A stretch of 64,000 nt of DNA from Euonymus europaeus (GCA_963580455.1 OY756962.1:19362001-19426000); one strand, 5' to 3'. Positions 23,501 to 36,059 are shown, counted from the stretch's first letter. A program made the numbers and translations. Notes: generated by a model not told the origin, from the sequence alone.

Positions 23501-26500
23501 CTAAATGCACATTTGACTGTTATCATTCAATTGATTCCATATCAACCTATAATCTAGAAAATTTTGTTCATAAATTAATCTCCACTGTGATGAACATTGG
23601 TGCATGGATGTGCCCCATTGAAGCATGATTGGAGGCATTGGAGAATTAGGGACCAAGGATACCTCCATAAAATGATTTTGATTAACATGTCCGAGACATA
23701 TGACACGTGGTTGTAGTGGTGGTGGTGGGGCAGACCGCAAAGGAAGAAACGTCATGGATTACTTTTCACTTATTACAATGAAAGCAACATTGTAGCATGA
23801 TGCAATCAGATGACCCATGTCCGAAAAATTCATCCAATGAACCACCGGTGTAACGCCCCAATCCATGATAGTCAATTTATTACCCCCAATAGGTAGCGTT
23901 ACTCTTCACACCATTAAATTTTCGAACAAACTCTAGAGTTACTCTAACAGAACTCTAACAAATCACTGTAAATAAAATAGTCTCTTAATTACTAGGTACT
24001 TAGACTCCATTAACAAAACATCATTACACACTAAACATCTTCAAATAATCCCATAGTAATTACTCGGTAATAAATCCGCAATAAACCGCTTATTGATAAA
24101 TTCTAAACCCAAACATAACACTCAAATCATTTAATCAGCTAGCTATTTCCCAGAACGAGCCACCACAACATGAGCGCCTCACTGGGGATCCACGCCATCA
24201 CCATCATTAGCATTTTTAGCATACTCATCGTCACCTGCGTCACGGAACAATATGAGCCAAGGCCCAGCAAGTAACATTTTATGCATGGATGCACATGAGC
24301 TTCTTTATTAAGAAATGTAGCCAATTTAAAACATTTATCCAGTATTAGGGCCCCTAACTCTAGTAAACTGCTACAGGGCAACCGGTCGGGATTTCCTCTT
24401 TATATCCTTCCTTAGAACATTCTCCTGTACCTGAATTATATTCTTTTCTTTTCCTTCCAATCACATAAACCATTATCAATAGCCTTAACAGTACACCCTC
24501 CCTATAGCAGTTATACTAGGTTTATAAAACTATTTAATCCATCACATAAACCTTGCAGTATGAAGTGCCATGCAATGCATAATTGCAAAAATTGATAATT
24601 AACAGTAAATTTCAGTACAAATACATTCCCATATATTCACCTTAATCATCAAATCATTGTTCATAATCATTCAATGCATATATAACATTTAAAACAATTC
24701 AATTAGTAATATAGAGTTAATAATATAGTTCCGTGACACAGTTGAAACGTTACTCACCTTGGCACCCTTTCGTTATCTCACTAATTCAATTACAATAAAA
24801 TGGTTCCTGCATATTATAATACATAAATATTCATCATCAACTTCATTAAAATTTAAAAAAAAACCAATTGACCAATTAATTAAGTCTGGTCAACCACCTA
24901 TGGTCAACCGGGTTGTCACCCTGATCGGGTCGGGTCGACCCGGTTGACCTCCCCCTCTCCCAGCGTGGTCAACAGACCCGTTCACAAGAAAAATGGGTCA
25001 CCGCCATTCCGTAGGCGGTAGCGTCCACGCCGGCCTCCACTTGTAGCCCATGATCCGATGAACTCCATGGCAGCGGTGGTTACCTGATCGGTGACCGGAG
25101 TTGGCCGAATCGACGCGATAAAGGTGCGGCGGCCGTGTACTTCTTCCTGCCGTATCTTGGAGCTGACTCCTCCTTTCCGTACGAAAAGGCTACCAATGAA
25201 CTGCCCTCGCCGTCCTTTTTCTAATGACACCAACTTCGCCGAAAACCGTCGCCCCTTTGCCGGTCTGGAGTTCCGTCGCCGTCGTTACCTCTCTCTCCCT
25301 CTCGCCCGTTGATTCTAGGGTTCTCTCGAGATACGTGCTCTTTATATTATTTTAATTAGGGTTTTTTTTGACCCTTTTACCCTCACCTCCTCTACCCTTT
25401 CCTTTATACCTTCTATTTGTACATTGTTTTATATTTCATAAATCCAAATTAATTTATTTTGATCCAATACTGTAGATCCCTATACCCATAATATCCAACA
25501 ATCCCAATTATTACACAATTTCTAATTAAATTACCTCTTCAGATTACCCTACTGTTTTTTAAATTAATAGCCATCTACGAATTCGGGGTGTTACAACCGG
25601 TGCCGACCTGTATCTCTAAAAAAAATGTCAATGATTGTCTTATAAATGAAAATCTTTCCCACGTTCCACACAATGATGTATATTCATCAGAGTTGTTGTT
25701 CAGCTCTGTTAGCATATCATTTCTTACACAAGTCCATGCATTTTCACCTTCTTCCATTTGCAATGCCACTGTAACATTGCGAAAATCGCAATTTCCATCA
25801 TCAACGACATCAGTCACAGATATAATATACGGATGCATGTGACTTGAAAACTGATTATAATAGTCTGAACCATCGTGGATCATCTCATCGACTAAACTAT
25901 TATACATTCTCTCATCAATCGAATTGCTATGCATTCTCTCATTGACCGAACTGCTATGCATTTTCTCATCGACCGAGAACCTCCGTGTTGTTGAAAAATG
26001 TGGAACATAAGTTGATGAACAACTGTGTTCGCTTTACAATATCGAAGAATCATTAGCCTCGACATATTTAATTCCGTAAGAATTTTGTCCAGTACTTAAG
26101 TCAACTTTTTTCTTTGAGTTATGCCGCCCCCGACTTTGCTTCTTCACCCTCGGCTATGGAAGTAAAGTAGATGAGGGATTGATAATTTCACGTAATTTCT
26201 GTAACAATCGAAATTTACTAGGTCTCGACTATTTTTTAAAAAATTTCGTGAATAAATCAATTTCAATAGTGCAATTTATATTCTAGCTTTTTCCAGAATA
26301 GATCAATTAAAGATAGTGGAATTGGACAACCTTCCATTTTGTACTTAGAGATCTCATGTGCATAAGGCAACCCATGAGATAATTAGATTTGACAACCACA
26401 GAGGTCAGGATCATGGCCAACATTATTAGAACGTTTCACTTCTGCCAAAATATGATATAACGCAGCAGTTGAAGCAGAACCTCTTACTTCGTTGAATATT

Positions 26501-28153
26501 GAAATTCTGAAATCATGTTACACAAAATTGACACTTTTTTTCGAGTGATGCTTTGATAGAAGTGAATTTTGTAAATATTTTTTCAGCTTTGCATGTTGGC
26601 TTTCAGCTCGATTTGTAGTCCTATTAGCGAAATGCATCTATTTATTAGCCCAAACAGCAACACATTTCTCCTTATATTTATCTAGCCACACCGATTTGAT
26701 ATAATTTATTGCTCTTGGATACTTGTGGAATAACTGTTTGATACATAAATCAATGCATTCCAATGAAAAATCAACTAAAATGATAAATGATTTTTTTGAT
26801 AGATACCTATGAAATAATTGTTCGATAGATGACAGCCTTATGAAATAATCTTCAACGGTTTCAGAGTCCTCCAGATAATGCCACATGGAATTAAAACTAT
26901 CCTAGGTCTTTTTATCTTCAAATAGTTTCTTATAATTCACTGCTAAATTCCTTCCAATATGTCATTTGCACAATAGAGCAGTTGACTCTGGGAAGACATG
27001 ATCAACAACATTCATTAGAGCTAATCTCTGTTAGTCAACACCACCCGTGGCGATAAACACCCATCCATAGCAGCCTTCAGACAACTTAAGGCCCATGTGA
27101 AACTATATTCTTTTCCAAGTTGAAGGAATACAAATGCGACACAAAACATCATCTCCGTAGAAGTAACACTAACAATTTCAAAAAACGGCATATGAAACCT
27201 ATTAGTCTTATATGTTGAGTCCATAAGAAAAATGTGTGGAAAGGCACGTAACAGATCTAAGGAACGAGGATGAGCGAAAAATAAGTCTTGAACCTGGTTC
27301 GAATCACTGTCACTTCTATAGCATGATACATAATCATGCTGACATTAATTGTTGCATTTGATTTCTCCCTGCCATTTCAGCAACTCGATGTTTTTGCGAG
27401 CATTATAAATCGTCTTTATTGTCGTCACATTCTGTGGGTCTCTATCCTTCAATGTAGATAATATTTCACGTGGCTTCACTAAATTCTGTGACAAATTAAT
27501 CATGATATTAGTTTCATCTTGTGATAATCTACCAGCATAAGCATGACCTTCCATGTAAGTTGCAGCAGGATGATTATGGATCCCACACATAACCCATAGA
27601 CTTCAATCATCTCCAGTTGTCAATTTCATACCCTTTAAACGAAATGGAAAATTACATTTTTTTAGTATTGGTTGATTTGGATGAACTTTTTGATAACCGA
27701 TATTTTCCACTTCGCTCACATTACAGTGTCAATTTAGGCTTCTGACCAAATTGACCTTCATTTCAACTGCCAATAATCACAATAAATTCCAGTGCTCGTC
27801 CTATATCTCCTGCCCATTTGATTAAATCTTCACGACAATGAAATATCTAATAAAAAATATATTAATATTATTTCAAATTTAAAATATTACAAAATAAAAT
27901 ATCTGTGTAATTATTATACCATATCAGATGTGAATTGTTCTGTATAATTTTTTCTGCTTGATAATTGTCTGATTCTGCTTTCATTGTGCTATGTTGATCA
28001 TCATGTTGTACATTAAATAACCAAATTAGTTTACAATCATAATATTAGAAAGAAATTATAATCACACATGCTTCTAAAAAGTAGCATTTTTACCTCCATT
28101 GAATAGCTTGACAAACGTAAATCTTCACCCCAAAATTTAAAATATTGATCCAT
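23501..28153 (-). pseudogene. FAR1/MULE transposase fused to OTU cysteine protease, disrupted
   Basis: The gene starts at ATG 28153 with a short MDQYFKFW exon, followed by introns. A FAR1-like segment (CGIHNHPAA, GRLSQDE, 27590-27345), the MULE core (27224-27021, MDSTYKTN, then LTNRD where the usual second catalytic Asp is Asn), and a region conserved with copy B (26886-26638, YPRAINYIKS) follow. The OTU domain sits at 25961-25596 (VVDDGNCDFR with the catalytic Asp and Cys) and resumes left of the solo LTR at 23848-23501, where the NHFMEV motif supplies the expected His. An in-frame TGA replaces a Ser codon near 27760 and other frame breaks exist. The intact ancestor would have moved by cut-and-paste in the nucleus; the OTU domain belongs to a deubiquitinase-type fold. 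Confidence 0.85.
23849..25595 (-). mobile_element. Solo LTR nested in MULE OTU domain (TSD ACCGG)
   Basis: This 1747-bp insertion starts TGTAACGCCCC and ends GGGGTGTTACA on the plus strand and is flanked by identical ACCGG at 23844-23848 and 25596-25600. The ends TGTAACACCCCGAATTCG (minus strand) resemble the TGTAATATCCCGAACCC start of the Tekay LTRs, so the LTR sense strand is most likely minus. On that strand it carries a small TTGACC cluster (about 24975-24870). No internal region remains. Confidence 0.95.
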
Positions 28154-28255
28154 AATTTATAAAATAATAATTATGAGATTAAAAACAATGGATATGTTAG
28201 AAACACCTAAAAGAGATAAGAGAGTAGTGAAAAACGATGGAGAGGCAATCAAGTT

Positions 28256-28860
28256 TGTTTGACTGACATTCGGTACAAACCTCAGCCAGCCTTCCGTGCA
28301 TTGGTATCAGTCAGAATAACTACTTTTTTCAGTAAGAGTATTTTTTTTACTGACAACAATTGGTCAAAAGTTAAGCATTTGTTTGACTCTCGTTCCATAC
28401 AAACCTCAGCCAGTCTTCGGTGCATTGGTTTCAGTAAGAATAACTACTTTTGTCAGTAAGAGTATTTTTTTTTTACTGACAACAATTGGTCAAAAGTTAA
28501 AACATTTATTTGACTGACACTTCGTACAAAGCTAAACCAGCCTTCGGTGCATTGGTATCAGTAAGAACAACTACTTTTGTCATTAAGAGTATTTTTTTGA
28601 TTGACAACAATTGGTTAAAAGTTAAAGCATTTGTTTGACTGACATTCCGTACAAACCTCAGCCAGACTTTGGTGCATTGGTATCAGTAAGAACAACTACT
28701 TTTGTCAATAAGAGTTTTTTTTTTACTGACAAAAATTGGTCAAAAGTTAAAGCATTTGTTTGACTGACATTTCGTACAAACCTTAGCCAGTCTTCGGTGC
28801 ATTGATATTTGTAAGAAGAAGACCTAATTATCAATGTACGAAAAGAATGTGTCAATTAAG
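28256..28860. repeat. Tandem array, about 124-bp unit, about 4.8 copies
   Basis: Units begin at about 28258, 28381, 28509, 28633 and 28757, each with TTTGACTGACATTCGGTACA-like starts, a CAGCCAG...GGTGCATTGG block, a T-rich run and a CAATTGGTCAAAAGTTAA end. The last unit is partial. The array lies just upstream of the MULE copy A gene, where copy B has a different tandem repeat. Confidence 0.9.
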
Positions 28861-30770
28861 CCAATAAAATTATAAAAAATAAAAAAATTGTAATCTTTTC
28901 ACATAATAAATAAATACTCATAAGTAAAGAAATGGTCGAAAGTGGAAAAAGCCGGTGTGCTTGGTAGTTTTAATTTTGTTCTTTTACTTTCAGTCTTACA
29001 CGGTAGCATACTAGTAGATAATCAGATAAAGACTCCAATTATGATTCATATATGTTTGATTTTTAATATTTTTATTTAACTCATGAGTCATGCAGACCCT
29101 TCTCGAACAAAGAGCAATATTATTTTTATCAATTATCCCAACCCTAACTCTTGTACATAGGTCAAGTGTATCAAAAAAAAGTGATGTCAAATCTAAATCT
29201 AAATATATCAGAGGCTATGACTACAAATAGAAAAAATTCAACTACATTTAGATGAACCCCACACACACACACACATATATTGAAATATAAAATATATTTT
29301 TATCAAAAACCTTATCCCCTCATCTCTCCCTTATCTCCTTCACTGTCTCATCTCTTTTTCCATCTCGAAATTCTAGAGTTATACCTTATCTTCTACCTCC
29401 AGTATATCATGTCGAAGCTTCAAAATCAATTTTCACTAGGTGCATGTCCGCGCAACTGCACTTTGCGTAGCTCATATTTTATCTCAAAAGGTTTGTAGTA
29501 TTCATTTTATTCTCATTTTATATACTTTTAATAAAAAAAGTGTAAGTAATGGTGTTATTATAGTTTTAAAGTTTGAGTAGGGATTCCTTTGGTGAGTTTG
29601 TTATATATAGTTTTATAATATTTCATCGCCTATAAGGAGCCTTTGTTAAAGCAAATGATTTTTTGTTTGGTATTGTCATATTTAGCTTGCTAGATAAATA
29701 CAGATATTCAACTCCTGTATCAAATCTATGTTAAATCCTACATGGCTAGCATATGCTTTTCTATTTGGAATTGTCATATTTAGCTTGCTAGATAAATACA
29801 GATATTATATCTATCTTAAATCCTATGTGGCTTCCTTCGAAGCATTTGTGAAACTTTCAATATATATATATATATAGATAATTGATTAATTGATTGAGTT
29901 ATTGCATTCATAATCATGATGACTCTATTTATATATATATATTAAAAAAAATCATTAAATTGTAAAAACTCTCTCTTGCATCCTAGGTGCCACATTGTGG
30001 AGCAAGTGTGAGTTTGGTATTATTGCTTAATAATTATCTATTTAGTATTTGAATATCGATTAACTCCTAATTTTCTGCGATTTAATGTGTTGTTGATTTA
30101 ATTTTATCAAACAAAATATTTGACTGATTGCAATAAATTGAGAATAAAAATCAATAATAAATGGTTACGACATATCATCTATATTTTTCATTTTTAAAAG
30201 TAATCATTAAATCAAAATAATTTATACGTGTAATACTATTAGATAATGTTTTTGCAGAGTGGTCATCGCGAAAACTCATGTAAATATTATCTAAATTTTC
30301 GTATTATATATAGCTACTTCTTTATTTATTGATATGAAAAACAAAAAGAATATTAAGATGCTTCTTAAATTGAATGACCATGAATTTTTGAATTTTCATA
30401 TAATTATTATTTTTTAATGTTAATTTTAATTGTTGACTTACATATTATGTCTCTTGAATCTTTCGTGACATCTTGTCATCTTTATTATAACAAAAGGAAT
30501 ATCAAGAAATTTTTCATATAATTATTAAATTTTTAATATTAATTTTAATTATTAACTTATATATTGTGAATCCTAAATCTTAAGTGGCATCTTACCATTT
30601 TTGTTATAACAAAATGAATATTAAAAGTTTTCTCATATTGAATGACCATGAATTATAATTATTAATTTAATTTTGATTATTAGATTATTAAATTTTATTT
30701 TCTCTCTCTTCAATCCTATATGACTTCTTGTGGTGCGTTTGTGAAACTTCCATTTTATATATAGATATAG
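28860..30770. repeat. AT-rich DNA with imperfect tandem duplications
   Basis: No gene is visible. A duplication with the core GTCATATTTAGCTTGCTAGA occurs at about 29667-29750 and 29765-29850. Another set of about 110-130-bp degenerate units runs from about 30340 to 30740, each with GAATGACCATGAATT or TCATATAATTATTA and TTATAACAAAA blocks. CA and TA microsatellites lie at about 29262-29280 and 29860-29880. Confidence 0.6.
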
Positions 30771-30899
30771 ATAGTTTGATTTCACATCTTGACATGCTTT
30801 CAAGTCGCAAAGGATGGGAAAACAATTTTCATAGTTTTGATTCATTTTTCCGACAAGTTTGTAAACACAAGATAAGAAACTTCAAGATTTTGAGAGTTC

Positions 30900-31996
30900 A
30901 TTTTTGACAATTTGTGGGTCAAAAAAAAGGTGAGATAACTTATTGAGGGTGAGATAACATAATGAGGGGGAGTTGTCCTCAAAATATTGGTTGTCTACAT
31001 TGAAGAAGTACATGTGTTGTTTGGAAATATTGTTTATTGTGTGCAGGTATTTGATCCCACAATTGTCAAGGGAGAGATTGTTGGTTTATTTGTGACAATT
31101 GTGTGATGTTACGTAATTATGTATTTTTGCATGTGTTACGTAATTTTTTAATTTAATGCACACCAGTTAATGTGACATGTTTGACTATGATAAGAATTAG
31201 TTGTTTGCTTGGAGTTATTGGTGGATGAGTTGTTTGTCCTTTATATTGATTAAAACTCATACTATAGGATAATTGTTTTAGCTAGTTGACGTATGATAAT
31301 ATTACTTGACAATTGTTTCATCTCATAGTGATTGACTTATGATAATATCACTTGAGTATTTTTGTTTTATCAACATGTGATATAAAGGAGATAATCATAG
31401 TACTTATAATGAGGTATTGTGCTTGTGTAATTTAATTTAGAGTTCTCAGTTGATGTGCCGTGTGAATAGAAGTGGAGATAATGATTGGTTTCCAGATGCT
31501 TTCATTATCTAGAGAATCTTATCAAAATGAGTGTGATGCTTTATATAAGGTTCAACCATCAACAAAAGGAGATACTGAAGCTACGTGCAAGAATAGATTA
31601 TTTAGGTTTTGCTTCTTGTTGATGTTCTTTTCTCTCATAATCATTTGTTTAGATGAGTTCTTGAGTGCTCAAGTGAAGAGAGAGACTTGTAGTAAGGCTT
31701 TTATGTTTTGAGTGGTGAAGGTGTGATTCCTTGACTGTGAAATCTTTTGGGGATTCTAAAAGCGAACTCTACCTTAGTGGGTTGAGTGAGGGTGAAACAA
31801 ACACTGAATAGGATGTACGAGCGATGTTTTTAGGTCAAAGATAGGGTTGTACTCTTGATTCATGATTAGTGGATTGTTTCTCAAGGTTGGTCGCTCATAG
31901 ACTCGAGATTTTTTCCAGTAAGGTTTTCTCGTTAAAATCTTGGTGTTTTGATTTATTTTTATTTTTCGTAATTTAGTTTCCATATTTGTTGACTAA
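30900..31996 (+). mobile_element. Ty1/copia 3' end with LTR
   Basis: At 31067-31078 a purine-rich CAAGGGAGAGAT directly precedes TGTTGGTTTATTTG, the usual polypurine tract and LTR start of plant copia elements, so the LTR begins at 31079. It contains a TATATAAGG box near 31552 and the U5-type block ending CTTGGTGTTTTGATTT and TTTTTATTTTTCG near 31940-31970, followed by TTGTTGACTAAC. Only this LTR and a short piece of upstream internal sequence remain; no pol motif is visible and the right edge is uncertain. Confidence 0.6.
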
Positions 31997-32009
31997 CGAT
32001 CTTGGTGAG

Positions 32010-32165
32010 AAACACCGAACATTCAAACATCAAGCATATAAATCCAATTACAACTCCGCAACCTAGCACGGCCTCCAGCCATCTACCACAATCACACACT
32101 AAGTAGTATCTTAGGCCTTCTATCCACATGCAAAAGCATATAACAGTAAAATGAATGAAATTTGG
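32010..32165 (-). repeat. Fragment of the 21477/39856 LTR family
   Basis: About 150 bp (CACGGCCTCCAGCCATCTAC, CACACACTAAGTAG, AGGCCTTCTATCCACATGCA) match 17920-18010 and 21700-21780 in the same orientation. It abuts a larger fragment of the same family in the opposite orientation. Confidence 0.6.
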
Positions 32166-32179
32166 GTAAAAGTCGCACA

Positions 32180-33590
32180 CAGCCACACAGTGGAGCGAAG
32201 TGAAACAAATAGAAAAAAATGAAAAAGCCAAGAGTTGCAGAGAGACAGAGTGATGGGAGGAAGAAAAATTGAGAGAGATAGAGAGATTAGAGAGAGTGAG
32301 AGGGAGATATTTCCAAGAGACTAAAGCTTGGGCTTTTTGTGGATTGAAGATACCAAACAACATTCAAGAATAATCAAGGAAAAAACTGGGGATTTTGGTA
32401 AGTTTTATAGTTTTTCAAAATCTAGGTTTTTGGAAGATTTGTAGGATATGTTGATTTTAGGTATAGATGCTTAAGGAATTGACGGAATTGACTATATATC
32501 TGTTTGTGGATATATATTAGGATTTGTTTGATCTATTTGGATGAAAGTTTGATTTGGCAAGATTTTCAAGTTTGTGAAGAAGTGAGAGATAGAGAGAGAG
32601 ATGTTTGTTTTCGGTATTTATGGATTTGATTCAAGTTTATATATGATATTGATTTTATATTGATGAGATTTAGGGTTTGATTGTGACCACATTTTAGGTT
32701 GGGTCGAAAACCCTAGAATTGGGAATTTTTGCGACTTTGTGAATTTTTGTGGATTTGGGGTAGGAGATTTCTAGCCCAATCTAATTCATTTTCAATTTTG
32801 ATATCTAAAATGCAGTTATTTTCTTCATTGGTATTCCATCTTTGTGTTCTCTCCTTAATTTCTCTATGAGGAAGAACGAACCTAGGGATATTTCCCAAAA
32901 TCTCTAAATTGTAAGATGTATAACCAAATTAATTGCTTAGTCATATATCGAGCATGAGTTGATCTTGTTCATGCACCACGAGTAGTTAATATATGAAGGA
33001 TATATATATATATATATAAATATCATGACATGCCACTTTGTTATGCATTAGAGCTGCATGGGAAGATAAAGCACGGGCTCAAGATTCTCGTAGGTTGGTT
33101 GGAAGTCGCATGGGAGGAGGGTTATGGAACTAATGCTAGGTTCCTACCAAATGAGTCGTATGTGAGGCAACGCACTGAAATCTCGAGGGGTCGATTCGAG
33201 GAGCCTTAATTAGAGTGGGCGGGACGAGGAGTCTTGCAGTTGATCTTGTTTCTTCATGAGCCATAAATGGTGGCAATGTTCACCTCTGGTAGGATCAGGT
33301 GCCTAGTGCACTATTCCATGGTTGCTCTTGTGGAAGAAAAATGAATTTAGATTAATGGTATTCATTGTTGTGGTTCATGGTCTATAGCATATCATTGCAT
33401 TTATCATATTCTTAAATTTCAACTGAATATTTATTTCATGATATTTTTACCCCTACTAAGTCATTGCTCACCATTTACTTTCTTTTCTTCCTTATAGGTG
33501 AGTCCAGTATTGGTACTGGCACTACAGATCTATAGGAGGCCTGATGAGCCCAGTATTGATACTAGCACTCCATATAGTTAGCATATGTCA
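32180..33590 (+). repeat. Inverted LTR fragment of the same family
   Basis: The reverse complement matches the middle of the solo LTR at 39856-42072: GA-rich repeats (32265-32310), GGATATGTTGATTTTAGG (about 32445), CATGACATGCCA (about 33025) and CTACTAAGTCATTGCTCACC (about 33455) followed by a GTATTGGTACTGGCAC block, duplicated at 33508-33527 and 33550-33570. No coding sequence is present. Confidence 0.65.
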
Positions 33591-34198
33591 CGGGACTCAT
33601 TTTTCCATGAAATTGAGAATATACTGAAGGACCTACATCCATACAACTCTGAAATTGTGAGAATGTTGAAAGCCCTATGCCCATATTACCACAAAATTGA
33701 GATTTTTGGGCAATCTCATATTGATTCTCATCATCATCATTCTCCAAGATCTCATCCTCTTCTTCAAAATCATCGGATCAAAGATTATTTTAGCTAAAAG
33801 TATCATCGCTAAGAGCACGTATATCCTCTTTGGATATCAAATTTGGAATTACATAGAGATCCATATTTCTTGCAATTGAGAGTTCAGATGGAAGGTAGAA
33901 ACTTGATTTTATTTATATGAATTTAGGAGTTTGATTTTATTTATCAACCTACAAAGCTGTCACAGTTTTAATTTTCACATGACAAAGCTTTTGTCTTGCA
34001 AAATTTTGATTTTCACGTGATAAAGTTTTGGTCATGCAAAGTTTTGTGAAAAGGCTTGACAAAAGTTTTCAAGCAAAGCTTGACTTGTCGACAGAACTTG
34101 TCAATGCTTGTCATGTTAGCTTGGTTTGCACAGGTAAATAAATTGAATGTTACGAAAAGTTGTGAGGTTCCGTTTTTCACGTAGGATTGGTGGATTTG
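33590..34198. repeat. Unassigned intergenic DNA
   Basis: I see no gene. A roughly 40-bp imperfect doublet (TTCACATGACAAAGCTTTTG and TTCACGTGATAAAGTTTTGG) lies at about 33976-34050. The rest is AT-rich without recognisable features. Confidence 0.4.
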
Positions 34199-34257
34199 TG
34201 TAACAGCACACATTTTCACCCATGCCATAATTTGACTGCTTTGGGCCCTCCTAAACC

Positions 34258-34350
34258 CGCATGGCTTTGCCTTCCTAGGAGGTCACCCATCCCAATATTA
34301 CTCTCACAAAAGCACACTTAACTACAGAGTTCTAAAGGGATGTGATATCA
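34258..34350 (-). ncRNA. 5S rRNA-like region in Cassandra LTR 1
   Basis: The minus strand contains GGGATGGGTGACCTCCT preceded by a GTTAAGTGTGCTT block, which correspond to the box C and box A parts of the 5S rRNA internal RNA polymerase III promoter. The match covers about 70-90 bp with scattered changes, so this is a Cassandra-borne 5S derivative and not a genomic 5S gene. Confidence 0.75.
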
Positions 34351-35009
34351 TTCCTCCAAGGAAAATCGGTTGTGACATGTTAGAAAATTTGTCATACTAT
34401 ATTCTGCACATTAGATCTTCCCTCGAGCGACTTGAGATTTAAAGCACCGAGCCCCTTCGACACTTGGTAGCTTGCCTAGTACGACCAAGCTTGCGTTGCA
34501 GAGGCTTGTTGCACCCACCCACTCGAGCCTGGTACTACAATCTCCTCCTTTTACGGGCTCACATCCTCGTGAATCCCACATCTTCAACACTAGTGTCTCA
34601 CCTCTAATACCAACTGTAATAGCCCGCATTTCCACCCATGTGACAATTTGTCCGTTCTAAAGGGATGTGATATCATTCCTCCAAGGAAAATCGGTTGTGA
34701 CATGTTAGAAAATTTGTCATACTATATTCTGCACATTAGATCTTCCCTCGGGCGACTTGAGATTTAAAGCACCGAGCCCCTTCGACACTTGGTAGCTTGC
34801 CTAGTACGACCAAGCTTGCGTTGCAGAGGCTTGTTGCACCCACCCACTCGAGCCTGGTACTACAATCTCCTCCTCTTACGGGCTCACATCCTCGTGAATC
34901 CCACATCTTCAACACTAGTGTCTCACCTCTAATACCAACTGTAATAGCCGGCATTTCCACCCATGTGACAATTTGTCCGTTTTGAGCTCTCCTACTTACC
35001 CACACGACT

Positions 35010-35100
35010 TTGTCTTCCCAGGAGGTCACCCATCCGAATATTGGTCTCGTAGAAGCACACTTAACTGTAGAGTTTTAAAGGGACGTGATGCCACTCCCCC
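35010..35100 (-). ncRNA. 5S rRNA-like region in Cassandra LTR 3
   Basis: The minus strand shows GGATGGGTGACCTCCTGGGA preceded by GTTAAGTGTGCTTC, again covering the 5S promoter boxes. This copy keeps the CCTGGGAAG end of true 5S better than LTR 1. LTR 2 (34615-34735) lacks this region completely. Confidence 0.75.
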
Positions 35101-35285
35101 AAGGAAAGCCGATTGTGACATGTTAGGAAATTTTCCCTATTATATTCTGGACATTAGATCTTCCCCTAGGTGATGTGAGATTTAAAGCACTGAGCCCCTT
35201 CGACACTCGATAGCTCACCTAGTACGACCAAGCTTGTATTGTAGAGACTTGTCACATCCGCCCACTCGATCCTGATACTACAATT

Positions 35286-35903
35286 TATTACAGTGGGCCG
35301 GACATATTGCGCACAACTGTAGAAGTACGATTATTATTTTTATTGAAAAAAAACTATCGTCTTCTTATGTACTATTTCAAGTGCAATAGTTTCATTGCTA
35401 GAGAATTCCTCTCCTAGGAACAATCGTCTTTTTCCACAGTCATCATCCAGGTATTTTATACATGTTTTTGGGTTCGATTTCTCGTTTAAATTCTCCTTGC
35501 TTGATGGTAGTCGATTCGATCTAGGTTTGGAATTCAAAAGGTTTTAGGTCTTGCCCAAGACGCCCAAAACCTCTCGCTCTCTGCCTCTGCTCTCTATGTT
35601 TAGATCGGCAATTACGCTTATTATATTGCCTTTGTATCTCTTGTTATGCTAACAACTTTGATAATGTTTTTATTAATCTACCAGTATGAGATTTCCTTTA
35701 TTTTTTTGTCTTTTGTATGGCATGCTTTTTCAATTTTTTATTTTTGTGTATTTATAAAACATTAGAAGTTCATTGCTTTATATAGACAATTTCTAAGATA
35801 ATAATATCCACATAACTCAACATATAATTGGTAGCCACATATTTCAACAACCACAAAATAACCACATACCCTATCAACCATATTTAGAACCACATATTTC
35901 ACC
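35286..35903. repeat. Unassigned intergenic DNA
   Basis: Nothing coding or repetitive is recognisable. The stretch is AT-rich with T-runs around 35690-35760. Confidence 0.35.
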
Positions 35904-36059
35904 AACTCAACTAGGGATGGCAAAAGTCCCCGCGGGTCTGGGTACTTGACTCGAAAATTCGAGTTGGGGACCCAAATTTTCGGGTTCGGATGAAACCCTA
36001 ACCTCACTTTTCGAGGTCGGGGTGGGTATGGTAATGCCATACCCGGCCCTGAACCTAAC

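Larger units (their letters stand above)
23240..28860 (-). mobile_element. MULE copy A (FAR1-type transposase with OTU domain)
   Basis: The minus strand carries a FAR1-type MULE transposase gene ending in an OTU protease domain (28153-23501), preceded on its 5' side by a tandem repeat block (28256-28860). The 3' terminal region at 23240-23400 matches, inverted, the corresponding part of MULE copy B (57190-57330), which supports these as shared element ends. A solo LTR (23849-25595) is nested in the OTU domain. I could not define perfect terminal inverted repeats or a 9-bp duplication by eye. Confidence 0.75.
34199..35285 (-). mobile_element. Tandem Cassandra (TRIM) array with three LTRs
   Basis: Three LTR copies (34199-34410, 34615-34735, 34940-35153) alternate with about 205-bp internal segments; the last internal segment is truncated near 35285. 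On the minus strand each LTR runs TGTGCAG or TGTCCAG to ATTACA, preceded by a purine-rich GAGGGAAGATCTAA and followed by GTTGGTATTAGAG, a tRNA-Met primer site. LTRs 1 and 3 contain sequence resembling 5S rRNA, which is the hallmark of Cassandra elements. The element encodes no protein and depends on other elements for movement. Confidence 0.85.

Noticed and set aside
28256..28860. CRISPR-like array
   Set aside because: The units are full-length tandem copies of about 124 bp without spacers, in plant DNA next to a MULE.
34411..35029. Repeated ORFs of 62-97 codons on both strands
   Set aside because: They are copies of the non-coding Cassandra interior.
34199..35153. Genuine genomic 5S rRNA gene
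   Set aside because: The 5S-like sequence is diverged, incomplete and sits inside LTRs with a primer site and polypurine tract, which identifies it as Cassandra.
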